This document shows, in pieces, positions 21,911 through 33,351 of a stretch of 64,000 bases of DNA. The stretch is from the NCBI RefSeq assembly GCF_947179165.1, contig NC_077240.1, forward strand, positions 5,816,001 to 5,880,000, in the 5' to 3' direction. How positions within the stretch are numbered: position 1 is the first letter of the stretch; each line of letters begins with the position of its first letter. This DNA is from Solanum dulcamara. Taxonomy: Eukaryota; Streptophyta; Magnoliopsida; Solanales; Solanaceae. Under the pieces are notes generated by a model. The model was not told where the DNA came from, did no database searches, and saw only the letters and a list, made by a program, of their open reading frames with translations. Made by a program: the position numbers and the translations under genes.

Positions 21911-24199
21911 ATTATAACATATAAAACTTTCATTAATGTAGTATTTTTCAACATAAAAATCATGTCTACCATAGCTATTTTTTGGTCGGCTGAAGGATGG
22001 AAATTGGAATGGACTCAAAATGGCCACCATCGCACAAGAATAACATCCCTTTAATCATAGATGGGACTTTTTCATTGATAATTAAATCGTAACTATTTTA
22101 TTTGTCATGGTTACTATAAATATTTGATCCAAAATACTTACTATTTAAAAAATCAAATTGAATTAATTATCTTTCTTCACTTATATCTTTTACTTTAATA
22201 AAGAGAGTGAAATTAATATAGTAAAAAAATAGTTAAAAATTGAGATTAAGAAATAAATGTGTGCAATTTAATTAAATTATTGTTATTATTAAAAAAAGAC
22301 ATGTAAATTATAAATATGACAAATTAAATGAATTGTAGTTAGTGCTCCATGGTCCGAGCAACTTCTTATTGGGATATACTATTAACCATTTGGTTAAATA
22401 GAAGTATTGTATTTTAATCCCTTGTAAAGATATTTAATTTTATTTTTAAATAAAGTCTTTATTTAAGTAGATCATTATGTTTATATGTGAGTTCATTGCT
22501 TATATAGCAGATAATTTTGTGTACGGAGTTATTTAACTCATACACGAAAGATTAAAAATGTTGGTTCATATAAATTATATATTAATGTTCACAATCAAAT
22601 ATGAAGTAGGACAAACATTTTGATGACTATAGCATAAGATTAACAATAATTTGATCATGAGAATAGTAAAATTTTAACTTTTTGTACAAATACATTGTGC
22701 ATATATTGAACGGACCAAATAAAAATATTTATTAATTTGTGTAGAAATTTCAAAAGATTAGTTATTCTTCTCAACTGACTTAAATTATATTATTTAGTTA
22801 TTATGTAATTTCGTGATCTTATAGTATGTTTCCGCTGCGTATAAATTGTGTACGCTAACACTTCCAACAAAGTTTTACAAATCATATTTAAGAACATACT
22901 TAATAAAGGTATTTTCTCATGTGATTTCAAAAGACTCCTTGAGAATAACTGGATGAATTCTTTCTTTTTAAGCGAAGTGTGCAAATAACCGTTTGAGGTT
23001 GTCATATTTATGCCTATTTTATAAGTTTATCTATTATTTGGAACAATTCAAAATTGGGGTTGAAAATTTGCATTTGAAGTGCATGTTAAAATTGTTTCAA
23101 ATTTTAATTATGCGGCAGTGAAAAAATTGCAGCCTTTCAGATAAGAACTGACTGTGTCTGAATTTTTTTTGACTGAAAGTTGAGTCCTACCAAACGGCTC
23201 AGCATATTTATTTTTTGTATTTTTTTGATTTTTTCTTTGATCTGCTTATTCCTGTGAAGTTAGTGGAAATGGTTACTTTACCATACGTCGGAACTACATA
23301 ATACTAAATATTTGTGTAAAAAAAAAAAGCGGATATTAATTTAATAGAACAATCAAATAGGAATTATGTTGCCTAAACATTTATCACCTCCATTCTTAAA
23401 ATTGTGAGTTCAAATCATAAAAAAAACAAAAGGATGAGAAAGCTTTCGGGGAGGAATAAGAAAACAGTTTTTTTCTTGAAAAAATGAAAAATAAACAAAA
23501 TATGAAAGAAAAAGAAATTAGAAAAGAAAAAAATGGGAAACTAGGAAACACAAATAGTTATCTGATTTGCCACTAGTTAGGCATGGAAACCACTCATTTA
23601 CTAAAACAAAATGAAGAAGTAATTTGGCCCAACCTTCTTTTATGGAGTTAATATATCAAAAAGGTCACTCGACTTTGATATTTTATGTAGTCAAATCATT
23701 TGAATTCTATTATATATCAGTAAAATCGATAAATTTAGACTTTTATATCAATTAAATCACTCCACTCAAAACTTCGACAAATAATTGTTTTTTTAAAAAA
23801 TCAAAATGAATAATGTTATATTCACTATGTTGTTTTTTATTTTATTTTGTTTTACAAATTTCATGGCAATATACCTAATCAAACAACAATTACATATATT
23901 TGAGCATTGTATATTTGTATTACACAACCATTACAAAAAGTCCATTGGAAACACAAAATGCTTTCAAGAAGATATTCATATCCACAAGACTGACATGAGA
24001 AGAAAAAATAACTAGATAAAAAATCATCTGCATCTAGGATCAACCCACAACAACAAATTTGTATCACTTTAAGCGTTGTTAGCAATGTTATTAGGAAGAT
24101 CTTGTTTGTTAGCAAAAATTAGAAGCACAACATCCCTAAGTTCATTCTCGTTTTCTTAATTTTATTGTTCCTATATTTCTTAATTTAACCCAAACACCC
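21911..24199. other. Intergenic DNA, nothing recognised
   Basis: AT-rich, no coding signal, no clear element ends. Frames around 22790-23005 and 23806-24115 lack any family resemblance. Confidence 0.5.
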
Positions 24200-24209
24200 C
24201 CTTAATTGG

Positions 24210-24340
24210 TTTTTTTTTTTTTACCCCCATTTTGGAGGATTTATAGTGTTTCCACACTTCCCCTCCAGTGTGACTCAAACCCAGGACCTACCGGTCGTGG
24301 GTGGAGGTGCTTAACCAACTGAGCAACCCTCACTTGTCGA
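24210..24340 (-). mobile_element. tRNA-derived SINE with target duplication
   Basis: On the minus strand it begins near GTCGACAAGTGAGGG, has an A-box-like TTGCTCAGTTGG and a B-box-like GGTTTGAGTCA about 35 bases apart, and ends in an A-run (poly-T at 24210-24222 on the plus strand). A perfect 10-bp direct repeat CCTTAATTGG flanks it (24200-24209 and 24341-24350). At about 131 bp it is short for a SINE, so it may be a family of small SINEs or an internally deleted copy. Confidence 0.85.
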
Positions 24341-24350
24341 CCTTAATTGG

Positions 24351-25410
24351 GTTTGGGATTTGACCATTTGGGTTAATGGATATGATTGTGAATTAATTGA
24401 ATATAATTTTATGTGGATCAATAAAAATAATGTCATACATTTAATTAATAATAAATTTAATTGAGTGATTTTATTGATATAAAACAATATTAAATGACTT
24501 TGCTAGATAATTTTTTAAAATTCTTTGCCCCATGTTTGCGTTTGTTTGTGGATTTGACTTATTGCAAATAAAGAGATTTTGAGCACATGTGCCTCTTCTT
24601 TAAAAATTGAAAACTATTGTTTGGCCAAGTCTAAATATTAGATGCTCACTGATAAAATAGGCACATGGTCTTGTAGGCCCTTGAGATCCCTCAAACTCTT
24701 TAATAAGGTAGAGGAGGTTTGTTTTTCTTTCTTTCTTTCCGGTAAATAAATAATTTATCTTTAGAAAGTAAATATGCAATGATGTTATTTTTAATATAAT
24801 AAAATAATCTGTCAATAAAAAATAATATTAGAATAATTAATTTCAGCCTAATTCATTTTCAAACCAAACGATCCTCTACATATTTAATATTTATGAGGAA
24901 AAGATTCAAATTATTTACTGCTTTACTATTTGAAATCAAACAACTTATTCTTCGTTTCTTTTGGTTCATTCATGATTCATGTCCTCGTCATTAGGTTTAT
25001 TAGGGAGGTCCATCATGAAATGAGTAGAATCCACACATCAAAATTCATCAAGAAAAACGCTTCAAATTTATTCTTTTACTTTTTTACTATCAATCATAAT
25101 TACCCTCACAGAATGGAGGGCAAAAATGGACTTTTCCTAACAGTAGGGACACTATAGACCAAATGTCAAAACAGGGAGAAAAATTGCTCAATTTCGAAGC
25201 TTTCACAATACTTTTTTTTCTAACTAAAACTCAAATATTGCCCAAATAAATGTAGGCGTACTATTAATTTTCATTTGATCCAAAATATCTTCACTTGATC
25301 CCTAGTTTTACTATACATATAAACTAAATTATTATTTTTTGTACATTTTTTTATAATGCCTCTATTTATAGGTAGGGCAATAATATGTAACACCATGAAC
25401 ATGACTATTA
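24351..25410. other. Intergenic DNA, nothing recognised
   Basis: AT-rich sequence with no supported gene or element ends. Confidence 0.5.
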
Positions 25411-25687
25411 CTCTCTCCATTTTTACTTACTTGTCAAATATTTTCTAATTTGATTTCTCTTTTTACTTGTCAATTTTGACAAATCAAGAAATGAAGGTTT
25501 TTTTTCTTCCTATTATACCCTTAATTTATTAACATTGAGTTAATATCTTTGAAAAATGCAGTAAGTAAAATATGTTTAAAACTCTATCAATTAATAGAAG
25601 CAAAATGGTAAACTCATTACACCAATCATTGTTTTCTTAATAAGTGTGTCAAATCAAAATTTGATGAATAAAAAGGGACAGAGGAAG
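25411..25687. mobile_element. Stowaway MITE
   Basis: 277 bp, starting CTCTCTCCATTTTTACTTAC and ending GGGACAGAGGAAG, an imperfect inverted pair of the Stowaway type. It is flanked by TA dinucleotides (25409-25410 and 25688-25689), the Tc1/mariner target duplication. Confidence 0.82.
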
Positions 25688-25730
25688 TATAATTTAGGAG
25701 TTATGATCATCAAAACTCACGGAAGTAATG

Positions 25731-26998
25731 GGAGAAAACGTCATAAACGATCCCTGAACTATTGGAGTAGGTCTAAAATAATTCCTTAACTATATATTAA
25801 TCGAATATAGTCCTTTAACTATTCAAAACATTATCAAGTTTGGTCTCTTAATTATAGATTTACCGTTTTAGTCTCTTAACTATGGACTTACTGGATTTAG
25901 TCTTTTAAGTATTCAAAAACTTATCATGTTTGGTCTCTGCATATTTTTTATACAAATAGCTTAGATTATATTAACTGAACTCATGCCTTCGTGAAATTAA
26001 ATGTTTAACCTATTTTTTCAGTTTTTTCTCTTTCCCCATTATTTTTTCCTTCAAATTATTGCCATGAAAAGAATCTTAACCTCAACGATTCAAAATAAAA
26101 TTAATGAGTAAAGAAAATATAAGTTCTGATTTTATTCAATAGAGGATAAAATGAATTATATTATTTTTGCTAATGCTTAACTATTATATTTCCTTCTTTA
26201 ACGGTTAACAGTAATTAGCATGAATTATTTTAATTTTAATTTTCAAACAAATGAAAAATAAGAGATTTGATCCTATTACTCAAATTTCTCTATGTAAAAT
26301 AAAACGAACAGAATAATAAAATCGATCTAATTCAAAATTAAGAAAAAAATCTAAAAAAAAAGAGTTGCGAATCTACAATTTTTTAAATTTCAAATTCTAA
26401 AAATTAAACAAATTTCCTTCAATAAAGTCGTTGGAGTATAAAATTTGAAATCAAAACATGTGAGTACAGAACTTTTAATTTTATTCTCGTTGTAAGAAAT
26501 TTGTTTCTATTAAATATAAATAAATCTCCCCATACCTAACGGATAATAACTTTTTTTATATATAATAAATGTTAACGTATTCAACTCATTAGTTGCAATA
26601 ATATGCTTCATTATATCCTCTGTTGAATAATATCAGGACTTATATCTTCTTTGCTTGTGAATTTTATTTTGAATCATTAAGGTTAAGGTTCTTTTCATAA
26701 GAGTAATTTGAAGAAAAAGTAGTGGGAAGAGAGAATTAGAAAAATGGAGTAAAAATTTAATATCACGGAGGCATGAGTTTCGTTAATACAAACCTAAGTT
26801 ATTTGTATAAAAATTAGACAGTGACCAAATTTGATAAATTTTTGAGTGCTTAAAGGACTAAAATCGGTAAGTGTATAGTGAAGGGACCAAACTTGATAAC
26901 TTTTTAGATAGTTAAAGGACTAAATCCTATAAATATATAGTTAAGGGACTATTTTAGACCTACTCCAATAGTTCAGGGACCATTTATGACATTTTCTC
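25731..26998. mobile_element. Long-inverted-repeat (foldback) Mutator-like element, 1268 bp
   Basis: The left arm from GGAGAAAACGTCATAAACG and the right arm (inverted, from GAGAAAATGTCATAAATGG) match imperfectly for roughly 480-500 bases each, leaving only a short centre. Within each arm near-repeats of CCTTAACTAT and ATCAAGTTTGGTC recur. A perfect 9-bp target duplication GAAGTAATG flanks it (25722-25730 and 26999-27007), typical of Mutator-type transposition. No transposase frame. Confidence 0.9.
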
Positions 26999-27007
26999 GA
27001 AGTAATG

Positions 27008-28206
27008 GAAATAAAGAAAATTTAGTTTTTATATTAAAGAATAAGAATATACGAAAGAGTAATAATTGACACATTAATTTTTGTATAATAATAAAAAAAT
27101 ATTCAAAAATATTCTAAAAAAAATTTAAAAAATTAAAAAAAATAGAAAAAAATAATATATATATATATAGAGAGAGAGAGAATCATTGGTCACATCACTT
27201 TTCTTTGATCTTGCTTTCATATTATATATAGATAGAATCATTTCATTGGAGACAGTGGCTCCTAACTCTGTGTTTGAACACACTTAGTTATTGAAGTTTA
27301 ATCCCTAATTTATATCATACTAGTAAATTTGTTCGCACTTTTTGCAGGCATAAAAAAAATAAAAATACATCTATGAATTAATATCGTAAAAAATAAAGTT
27401 CTATGATTGCAACTGTTAGTAGTTGTTTGAAATGGCAGATTCTCTCTCTGGTTTTTTTTTATCAGAAAATAATTTTTTGCTGTCCTAATGATATCTTAAA
27501 GACAAACACCAAAAATTCAACATAAATAAATTTCATTAAATGAGTCATCGAAAGAAACAATGAAGTGTATAATGTATAGCATTTTACCGAAGGTAATTAT
27601 TGAAGATGGTTTCAATCTACGTGATTAGGTGATTGATATGTTGTTGAAATTGGTTATTGTAATCCTATTTTGTTAACAATATGCAAAAACGGAATATTCT
27701 AAATCGGAGAAAATCAATCATGTATGATTAATAAATATACCTTTCTAAGTCTTTCAATAAAAAAAAACAAATATTTTATTTCAATGCTCAAAATAAAAAA
27801 ATGATTACATCACCTAGCAATTTATGAGAAAAGACATATTTAACTAGGCACATAAAATGATTGATCTCAAGTAAAGTATAACAAACAACACTTGGAAAAA
27901 AACATAATGACCTCTTTTACAGAACACATTTTTGGAGGTCCTCCTTTTCCATCTCCTCCCATATCCTTCGGTAATCTCCTATATTAGTAACAATATTGAT
28001 AACATGTTAGATCACAAAAACTTCATCAACACTCAACTTAATTTTGCTACTAAAGTTACTTGATCAAAAAAGAAAAGTTTTACTATCAAAGTTTTCAACA
28101 TTTCAAATCTTAACTTTTCCACGATTTTCTCATTTTTGGTACCTACATTTTTCAACATTTAAGTGTGCTATTACATACAAACATTGGCCAATTCTTGAAT
28201 TAGTCT
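27008..28206. other. Intergenic DNA
   Basis: Contains (AT)n(AG)n near 27150-27180 and, at 27236-27315, a motif related to sequences at 37815 and 39645 (CATTT-ATTG-AG and CTGTGT-TT-AACACAC). No gene seen. Confidence 0.45.
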
Positions 28207-28337
28207 ACAACAACAACAATAACATATCCAGTGAAACCCTATTAAGTGTGGTCAGAAGAGGATACGATGTACGAGGATCTTACCGCTACCTCGTGAAGGG
28301 TAGAGAGGTTGTTTTCGAAAGACAATCCTTGAACTAG
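28207..28337 (-). mobile_element. Degraded TS-SINE / RTE tail
   Basis: Plus strand starts with CAACAACAACAATAAC and continues CCAGTGAAACCCT, then GGTAGAGAGG and TTTTCGAAAGACAATC. This is a worn inverted copy of the 3' tail of the LINE at 33214-33335 (GAGGGTCTCTCGGAAACAGC to CCCAGTGAAATCCC when inverted). Confidence 0.75.
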
Positions 28338-29435
28338 TCTAAAGTAGAAAAAAATACCATTTATGAATTCATGACCCATGAGACACTTCAAAACCAAAAT
28401 TTCTTCAAAACAACCTAAAAAGATATGGACTTTAAAATTCACTCATTTGACATGAAGTCATGATATAAATGGTTTAATTAGCTGAAAAATACTTGCTCTT
28501 AAACAATAGTCAGGCCTGATGGGTTCTATCATCCATCAAAAAATGTCCATGATAGAAAAAACCATTTTAAAAGTAAATCTTGCTCATCTTCCGTTTTTAT
28601 ATATTTTCCACTGAAAAACTCACTAACTCAATTTCTCATGGTCCTCTCAAATTCACAAGGCAAAAGAACGACTCATGATTTTCATGCGGTATAAAAGAAC
28701 ATGTAGAGTGAATAACTCTCTATGTTCTTAAAGGCATTTAAGAGGGTAGTTATTTAGGAAGTAAAGAGGCAACATTTGGATTTATGTAAAGCCTATTATT
28801 AACGGTGGTGTTATCAAAATACATAATGCATACATACCAATAATGCTTCTTGGTCACCCTGCTTCCAATCCAGGGAATATTTCCAACACTTCCATAAATC
28901 ATTGAAAGGCTACAACCCATTCCTCCGTTTAACTACAATAAAAACCACAACTATAATCAAATAAACCTTGAGCAAAGTTAATTAAAACATCCTACTTATA
29001 TAAGTTTATATCATCATACCAGAACTATCATAGCACTTTCTTAGAATATAGCAAAAAGACAATTTTTTCGGCCTAACTCGAAATTAGAAGAGAAGGCAAT
29101 ATGTTTTTACACATAAAACCACTACTCAACTGCATAGCATCTTTTTAAAATCCAAAATTAAGAATTCGAAATACTATAGGTGAACTGACTCAAGCCATAG
29201 GTAATAAAGCCAGAGTCTAAAAACTTTAGCCTTGATCATATTTTAAGCCGCATGTATCCCCGATAAAAAATAAAATAAAATTGTGTTTGCAGTTATATAC
29301 TTATTTGGCTTGGGAACTTGCCTCAAAAGACATCTCCAATATTTTTCCTTTTCTAAATTAACCACAACAGATAATGAGCATGTAAAAATAATTGGTGAAA
29401 AACATTGAACCAACAGCACATTTAGCTTTATCATC
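28338..29435. other. Intergenic DNA, nothing recognised
   Basis: No supported gene. It ends at the left target duplication of the LINE. Confidence 0.5.
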
Positions 29436-29805
29436 TTGTTAATATATCCTTTTTCATGCTTATTGAATCTTCTAGGTAGAGCATAGAAGTTTAACTGGTT
29501 TCTTAATTTTACAAAGATTCTCTTCTCTCTCCTCTCATCTTCCAACGGTAAGTGCTCCCCCACCCCCACCCCCGACCCCCCTGACCCCCCCATCTCCATT
29601 CCACCTACACCCAGGCCAACACCTCCCCTAGCGGCCTCCGGCGAAGACTATTTCCGGCCAGATCTCCCCCCCTTCTGTTCTCTCTCTTCATCTCTTCCTT
29701 CCTTCTTCTTTGTATTTTTTTTTCTCTTCTCCTTTTTCCTCTTTGACTGCGATCGAAAATCCTCCACCAGTAGATTTTCGGGCAGTTTTTGCACAGGTAT
29801 TTCGG

Positions 29806-29916
29806 TATTTCCGGCGAGTGAACAGTATTTCCGGCACGTGAACAGTGTTTCCGGCACGTGAACAGTGTTTCCGGCACGTGAACAGTGTTTCCGGCACGTG
29901 AACAGTGTTTCCGGCG
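29806..29916 (+). repeat. 20-bp tandem array with G-boxes in the LINE 5' region
   Basis: Unit AACAGTGTTTCCGGCACGTG repeats at 29821, 29841, 29861 and 29881, with partial units on both sides (29806-29820 and 29901-29915). Four perfect CACGTG G-boxes recur at exactly 20-bp spacing (29835, 29855, 29875, 29895). CACGTG is bound by plant bHLH and bZIP factors. The position, about 130-200 bases before the coding frame, suits an internal promoter or enhancer; that role is inferred. Confidence 0.8.
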
Positions 29917-30041
29917 TGAACCAGGTTCTTTTCAACTGGAGTTGGTACCTCCGGTTTCCAAATATTCTTTGTTCATACACTTGTCGTTATATTTTGCTGA
30001 CTTTAGACCATTTAATACTTTAGTAGTTCATACGCGTTTTC

Positions 30042-32990
30042 GTGGCTTTGGATAGTGATGGTGGATTAGGGTCATGTTCTCATTTAGGGTCGGGGACGAG
30101 GGTAAGGAGGGGTAAATGGGTTAAAGGAGAGTCTAGACTAAGAGTAGGTTCTTGGAACATTGGGACGTTAACGGGAAAGTCAATAGAGCTAGTTAAGATT
30201 CTTAAGAAAAGGAAGATTAATATAGCTTGTGTCCAAGAGACCAAATGGGTAGGTACTAAAGCTAAGGAGGTAGACGGGTATAAGCTTTGGTTCTCTGGTA
30301 GATCAAAGTATAGGAATGGGGTAGGCATTTTAGTAGACAGTGCTCTAAGGGATCAGGTGGTGGAGGTTAGGAGAATCACTGATAGGATGATGTCGATTAA
30401 GGTGGTCATTGAAGGGACCACTTTGAACATTATTAGTGCTTATGCGCCGCAAGCGGGCTTAGTAGAGGAGGAGAAGAGGCGCTTTTGGGAGGATTTGGAC
30501 GAGTTAGTGGGAAGCATACCGCCTACTGAGAAGCTTTTCGTGGGAGGTGACTTCAATGGGCACATCGGGTCTATTTCGGGAGGGTATGACGATGTGCATG
30601 GAGGCTTTGGTTTTGGGGACAGAAATGGAGGAGGAGTTTCACTTTTGGAGTTCGCAAGAGCTTTTGGGTTGGTGATAGTTAATTCGAATTTTCCAAAAAA
30701 GGAGGACCATTTGGTAACCTTCAGTAGTTCGGTGGCTAAGACTCAGATAGACTTTTTACTCCTTGGGAAGGATGATAAAGGTCTGTGCAAAGACTGCAAG
30801 GTCATTCCGATAGACAACCTTACAACCCGACATAAGCTCTTGGTAATGGATTTAGGGATCAAGATGACGAGGAAGAAGAGGGTCGGGAATGATCGACCTA
30901 GGATCAGATGGGGGAGTTTGACCACGGCTAGTGCTTTAGAGATGGGAGAGAAATTGAAGGACATGGGGGCCTGGAATAGTAGTGGGGATGCGAACAGTAT
31001 GTGGGATAGGACGACTAGTTGTATTAGGGTTGTAGCAAGGGAAGTGTTGGGAGTCTCGACAGGCAGTCGTAGTCGACATCAAGGGGACTGGTGGTGGAAT
31101 GTAGAAGTGCAAGGGAAGGTGGAAGCAAAGAAAATGGCATATGCGAAGTTGATAGAAAGCACGGATGAGGTGGAGGAGTGGACGAATAAGGAACTTTATA
31201 AGATGGCGAAGAAGGAGGCGAAGTCGGCTGTTTCGACGGCAAAAACGATAGCTTTTGAACGCCTCTATGCTGAACTAGAAGAAAAAGGTGGGGATAGGAA
31301 ATTGTTCAAGCTAGCCAGGGTGCGGGCGAGAAGGGAACGCGATGTGGACCAAGTGAAGTGTATTAAGGACGAGCATGGAAAAGTATTGGTAGAAGAGACT
31401 CTCATTAAACAGAGGTGGCAGTCATACTTCCATAAACTCTTGAATGACGTAGGGGACAGAGACTTTGTGTTGGGAGATTTGGAACATACAGAGAGGCGTC
31501 GCAATTTTGGATATTGCAGGAGTATTAAGGTCGAAGAGGTTAAGGGTGCTGTTCGTAGGATGCGCTGGGGAAGAGCAACCGGACCTGACGAGATTCCTGG
31601 GGAATTTTGGAAGAGTGCCAGCTTGGTAGGTTTGGAGTGGCTGACTAGGTTATTTAATGTCATCTTTAAAACGGCAACGATGCCCGAAGAATGGAGGTCG
31701 AGTGTAATGATCCCTCTATACAAAAACAAAGGGGATATCCAGAGTTGCAACAACTATAGAGGTATCAAGTTACTAAGCCACACTATGAAAGTGTGGGAAA
31801 GAGTGGTGGAGATGAGGGTGAGGAGAGGCGTGTCTATTTCAGAGAACCAGTTCGGATTTATGCCGGGACGCTCAACTACAGAAGCCATCCATCTTATGAG
31901 GAGACTGGTGGAGCAATATAGGGAGAGGAAGAGGGACTTGCATATGGTATTCATCGACTTAGAAAAGGCCTACGATAAAGTTCCAAGAGAGATACTATGG
32001 AAATGTTTGGAGGCTAAAGATGTACCTGTGGCATACATTAGGGTGATCAAGGACATGTATGAGGGAGCCAAAACCAGGGTAAGGACAGTAGGAGGGGACT
32101 CAGAGCATTTCCCAGTTGGGATGGGGTTGCATCAAGGATCAGCTCTAAGTCCATTTTTATTTGCCTTGGTAATGGATGCATTGACGCGACAAATTCAAGG
32201 TGAGGTGCCATGGTGTATGCTTTTCGCGGATGACATAGTCCTGATTGATGAGACTCGTAGTGGAGTTAATGCTAAGATGGAGGATTGGAGACATACCTTG
32301 GAGTCTAAAGGGTTTAAGCTGAGTATGACCAAGACAGAGTACTTAGAGTGCAAGTTTAGTGAGACACCTCACGAGGTTGGCGTGGAAGTTAAGCTTGGTG
32401 CCCAAGCTATTCAAAAGAGAAGTAGTTTCAAGTATCTTGGGTCTATCATGCAAGGCAGCGGGGAAATTGACGATGATGTCACACATCGTATTGGGGCAGC
32501 GTGGATGAAATGGAGGCTCGCTTCCGGAGTGCTATGCGATAAGAAGGTGCCACCACAACTTAAGGGCAAATTCTACAAAGTGGTGGTTAGACCGGCTATG
32601 TTGTATGGGGCAGAGTGTTGGCCAGTTAAGATCTCTCACATTCAAAAGATGAAAGTTGCCGAGATGAGAATGTTGAGATGGATGTGTGGTCACACCAAGA
32701 GCGACAGGATTAGAAATGAGGCTATTCGGGACAAGGTAGGAGTGGCCTCGGTGGAAGACAAGATGCGGGAAATGCGACTGAGATGGTTTGGGCATGTGAA
32801 GAGGAGAGACACAGATGACCCAGTGAGAAGGTGTGAGAGGTTGGCTATGGATGGCTACAGAAGAGGTAGGGGTAGGCCGAAGAAGTATTGGGGAGAGGTG
32901 ATTAGACAGGACATGGCTCAGTTACAGCTTACCGAGGACATGACCTTAGATAGGAGGCTGTGGAGGACCCACATTAGGGTAGAAGGCTAG
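30042..32990 (+). CDS. RTE LINE ORF: AP endonuclease + reverse transcriptase
   Basis: About 982 codons. The APE-type endonuclease occupies roughly residues 35-270: [15 protein letters not shown] (catalytic Glu), [27 protein letters not shown] (His). The reverse transcriptase covers roughly 500-800: [55 protein letters not shown] and the catalytic FADDIVLI. The carboxy end has [16 protein letters not shown] and [16 protein letters not shown], common to plant RTE proteins. The stated start codon is GTG. The frame is open back to 30027 after a TAG, but the first in-frame ATG lies near codon 113, inside the endonuclease. Either a start codon was lost, a non-AUG codon is used, or the leader is spliced. 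No internal stop. Confidence 0.93.
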   Translation: MALDSDGGLGSCSHLGSGTRVRRGKWVKGESRLRVGSWNIGTLTGKSIELVKILKKRKINIACVQETKWVGTKAKEVDGYKLWFSGRSKYRNGVGILVDSALRDQVVEVRRITDRMMSIKVVIEGTTLNIISAYAPQAGLVEEEKRRFWEDLDELVGSIPPTEKLFVGGDFNGHIGSISGGYDDVHGGFGFGDRNGGGVSLLEFARAFGLVIVNSNFPKKEDHLVTFSSSVAKTQIDFLLLGKDDKGLCKDCKVIPIDNLTTRHKLLVMDLGIKMTRKKRVGNDRPRIRWGSLTTASALEMGEKLKDMGAWNSSGDANSMWDRTTSCIRVVAREVLGVSTGSRSRHQGDWWWNVEVQGKVEAKKMAYAKLIESTDEVEEWTNKELYKMAKKEAKSAVSTAKTIAFERLYAELEEKGGDRKLFKLARVRARRERDVDQVKCIKDEHGKVLVEETLIKQRWQSYFHKLLNDVGDRDFVLGDLEHTERRRNFGYCRSIKVEEVKGAVRRMRWGRATGPDEIPGEFWKSASLVGLEWLTRLFNVIFKTATMPEEWRSSVMIPLYKNKGDIQSCNNYRGIKLLSHTMKVWERVVEMRVRRGVSISENQFGFMPGRSTTEAIHLMRRLVEQYRERKRDLHMVFIDLEKAYDKVPREILWKCLEAKDVPVAYIRVIKDMYEGAKTRVRTVGGDSEHFPVGMGLHQGSALSPFLFALVMDALTRQIQGEVPWCMLFADDIVLIDETRSGVNAKMEDWRHTLESKGFKLSMTKTEYLECKFSETPHEVGVEVKLGAQAIQKRSSFKYLGSIMQGSGEIDDDVTHRIGAAWMKWRLASGVLCDKKVPPQLKGKFYKVVVRPAMLYGAECWPVKISHIQKMKVAEMRMLRWMCGHTKSDRIRNEAIRDKVGVASVEDKMREMRLRWFGHVKRRDTDDPVRRCERLAMDGYRRGRGRPKKYWGEVIRQDMAQLQLTEDMTLDRRLWRTHIRVEG

Positions 32991-33188
32991 TACATAGTAT
33001 CGTTATTCTTCCCTATTCATAGGCGCACTAGCACATTACAATTCCTTGTACTCTCATTTCTGCTATTTCTGTTACTATTTATTGCTTTCAGTACTTTTGA
33101 TTACTCTATTTTATCTGTGATGCCTTCGTGATTTATTTTTCTATAGCGCTTTGAATTTTTTTAACTTTATCTGACCCCCTTTTCCGTT

Positions 33189-33335
33189 TTTTTTTTTTTT
33201 TTTTTTTTTTTTTTGAGCCGAGGGTCTCTCGGAAACAGCCGTCCTACCTTGGTAGGAGTAAGGTCTGCGTACAATCTACCCTCCCCAGACCCCACGTTGT
33301 GGGATTTCACTGGGTTGTTGTTGTTGTTGTTGTTG
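33189..33335 (+). repeat. LINE 3' tail shared with TS-type SINEs
   Basis: A T-run of about 28 bases (33187-33214), then GAGCCGAGGGTCTCTCGG, GGTAGGAGTAAGGTCTGCG, CCCCAGACCCCACGTTGTG, GGGATTTCACTGG and (TTG)n. I recognise this as the tail common to Solanaceae RTE elements and TS SINEs. Worn inverted copies occur at 28207-28337 and 62312-62405. Confidence 0.8.
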
Positions 33336-33351
33336 TTAATATATCCTTTTT

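Larger units (their letters stand above)
29455..33332 (+). mobile_element. RTE-type LINE, close to full length
   Basis: Non-LTR retrotransposon with endonuclease and reverse transcriptase in one frame, a GC-rich 5' region, and a 3' end with a poly-T tract, the GAGCCGAGGGTCTCTCGG motif and (TTG)n. A direct repeat TTGTTAATATATCCTTTTT occurs at 29436-29454 and 33333-33351; the first five bases could also belong to the TTG tail, leaving at least 14 unique bases. This places the 5' end at about 29455. Truncation at the 5' end cannot be excluded but the presence of a 5' repeat array argues against it. An uninterrupted 960-plus codon frame indicates recent activity. Confidence 0.9.

Noticed and set aside
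29243..29599. A 118-codon minus-strand frame
   Set aside because: It crosses the left boundary of the LINE insertion and has a Gly/Val-rich start from C-rich DNA, so it is not a gene.
29648..29980. Minus-strand frames with repeated PETLFTCRKHCS-like text
   Set aside because: They are the reverse reading of the 20-bp DNA repeat of the LINE; repetition is a DNA property.
30080..32795. Minus-strand frames inside the LINE
   Set aside because: They are antisense shadows of the long endonuclease/reverse transcriptase frame.
33187..33214. Long T-run considered as a minus-strand SINE poly-A tail
   Set aside because: It is inside the LINE 3' region and precedes the known tail motif; no separate target duplication is present.
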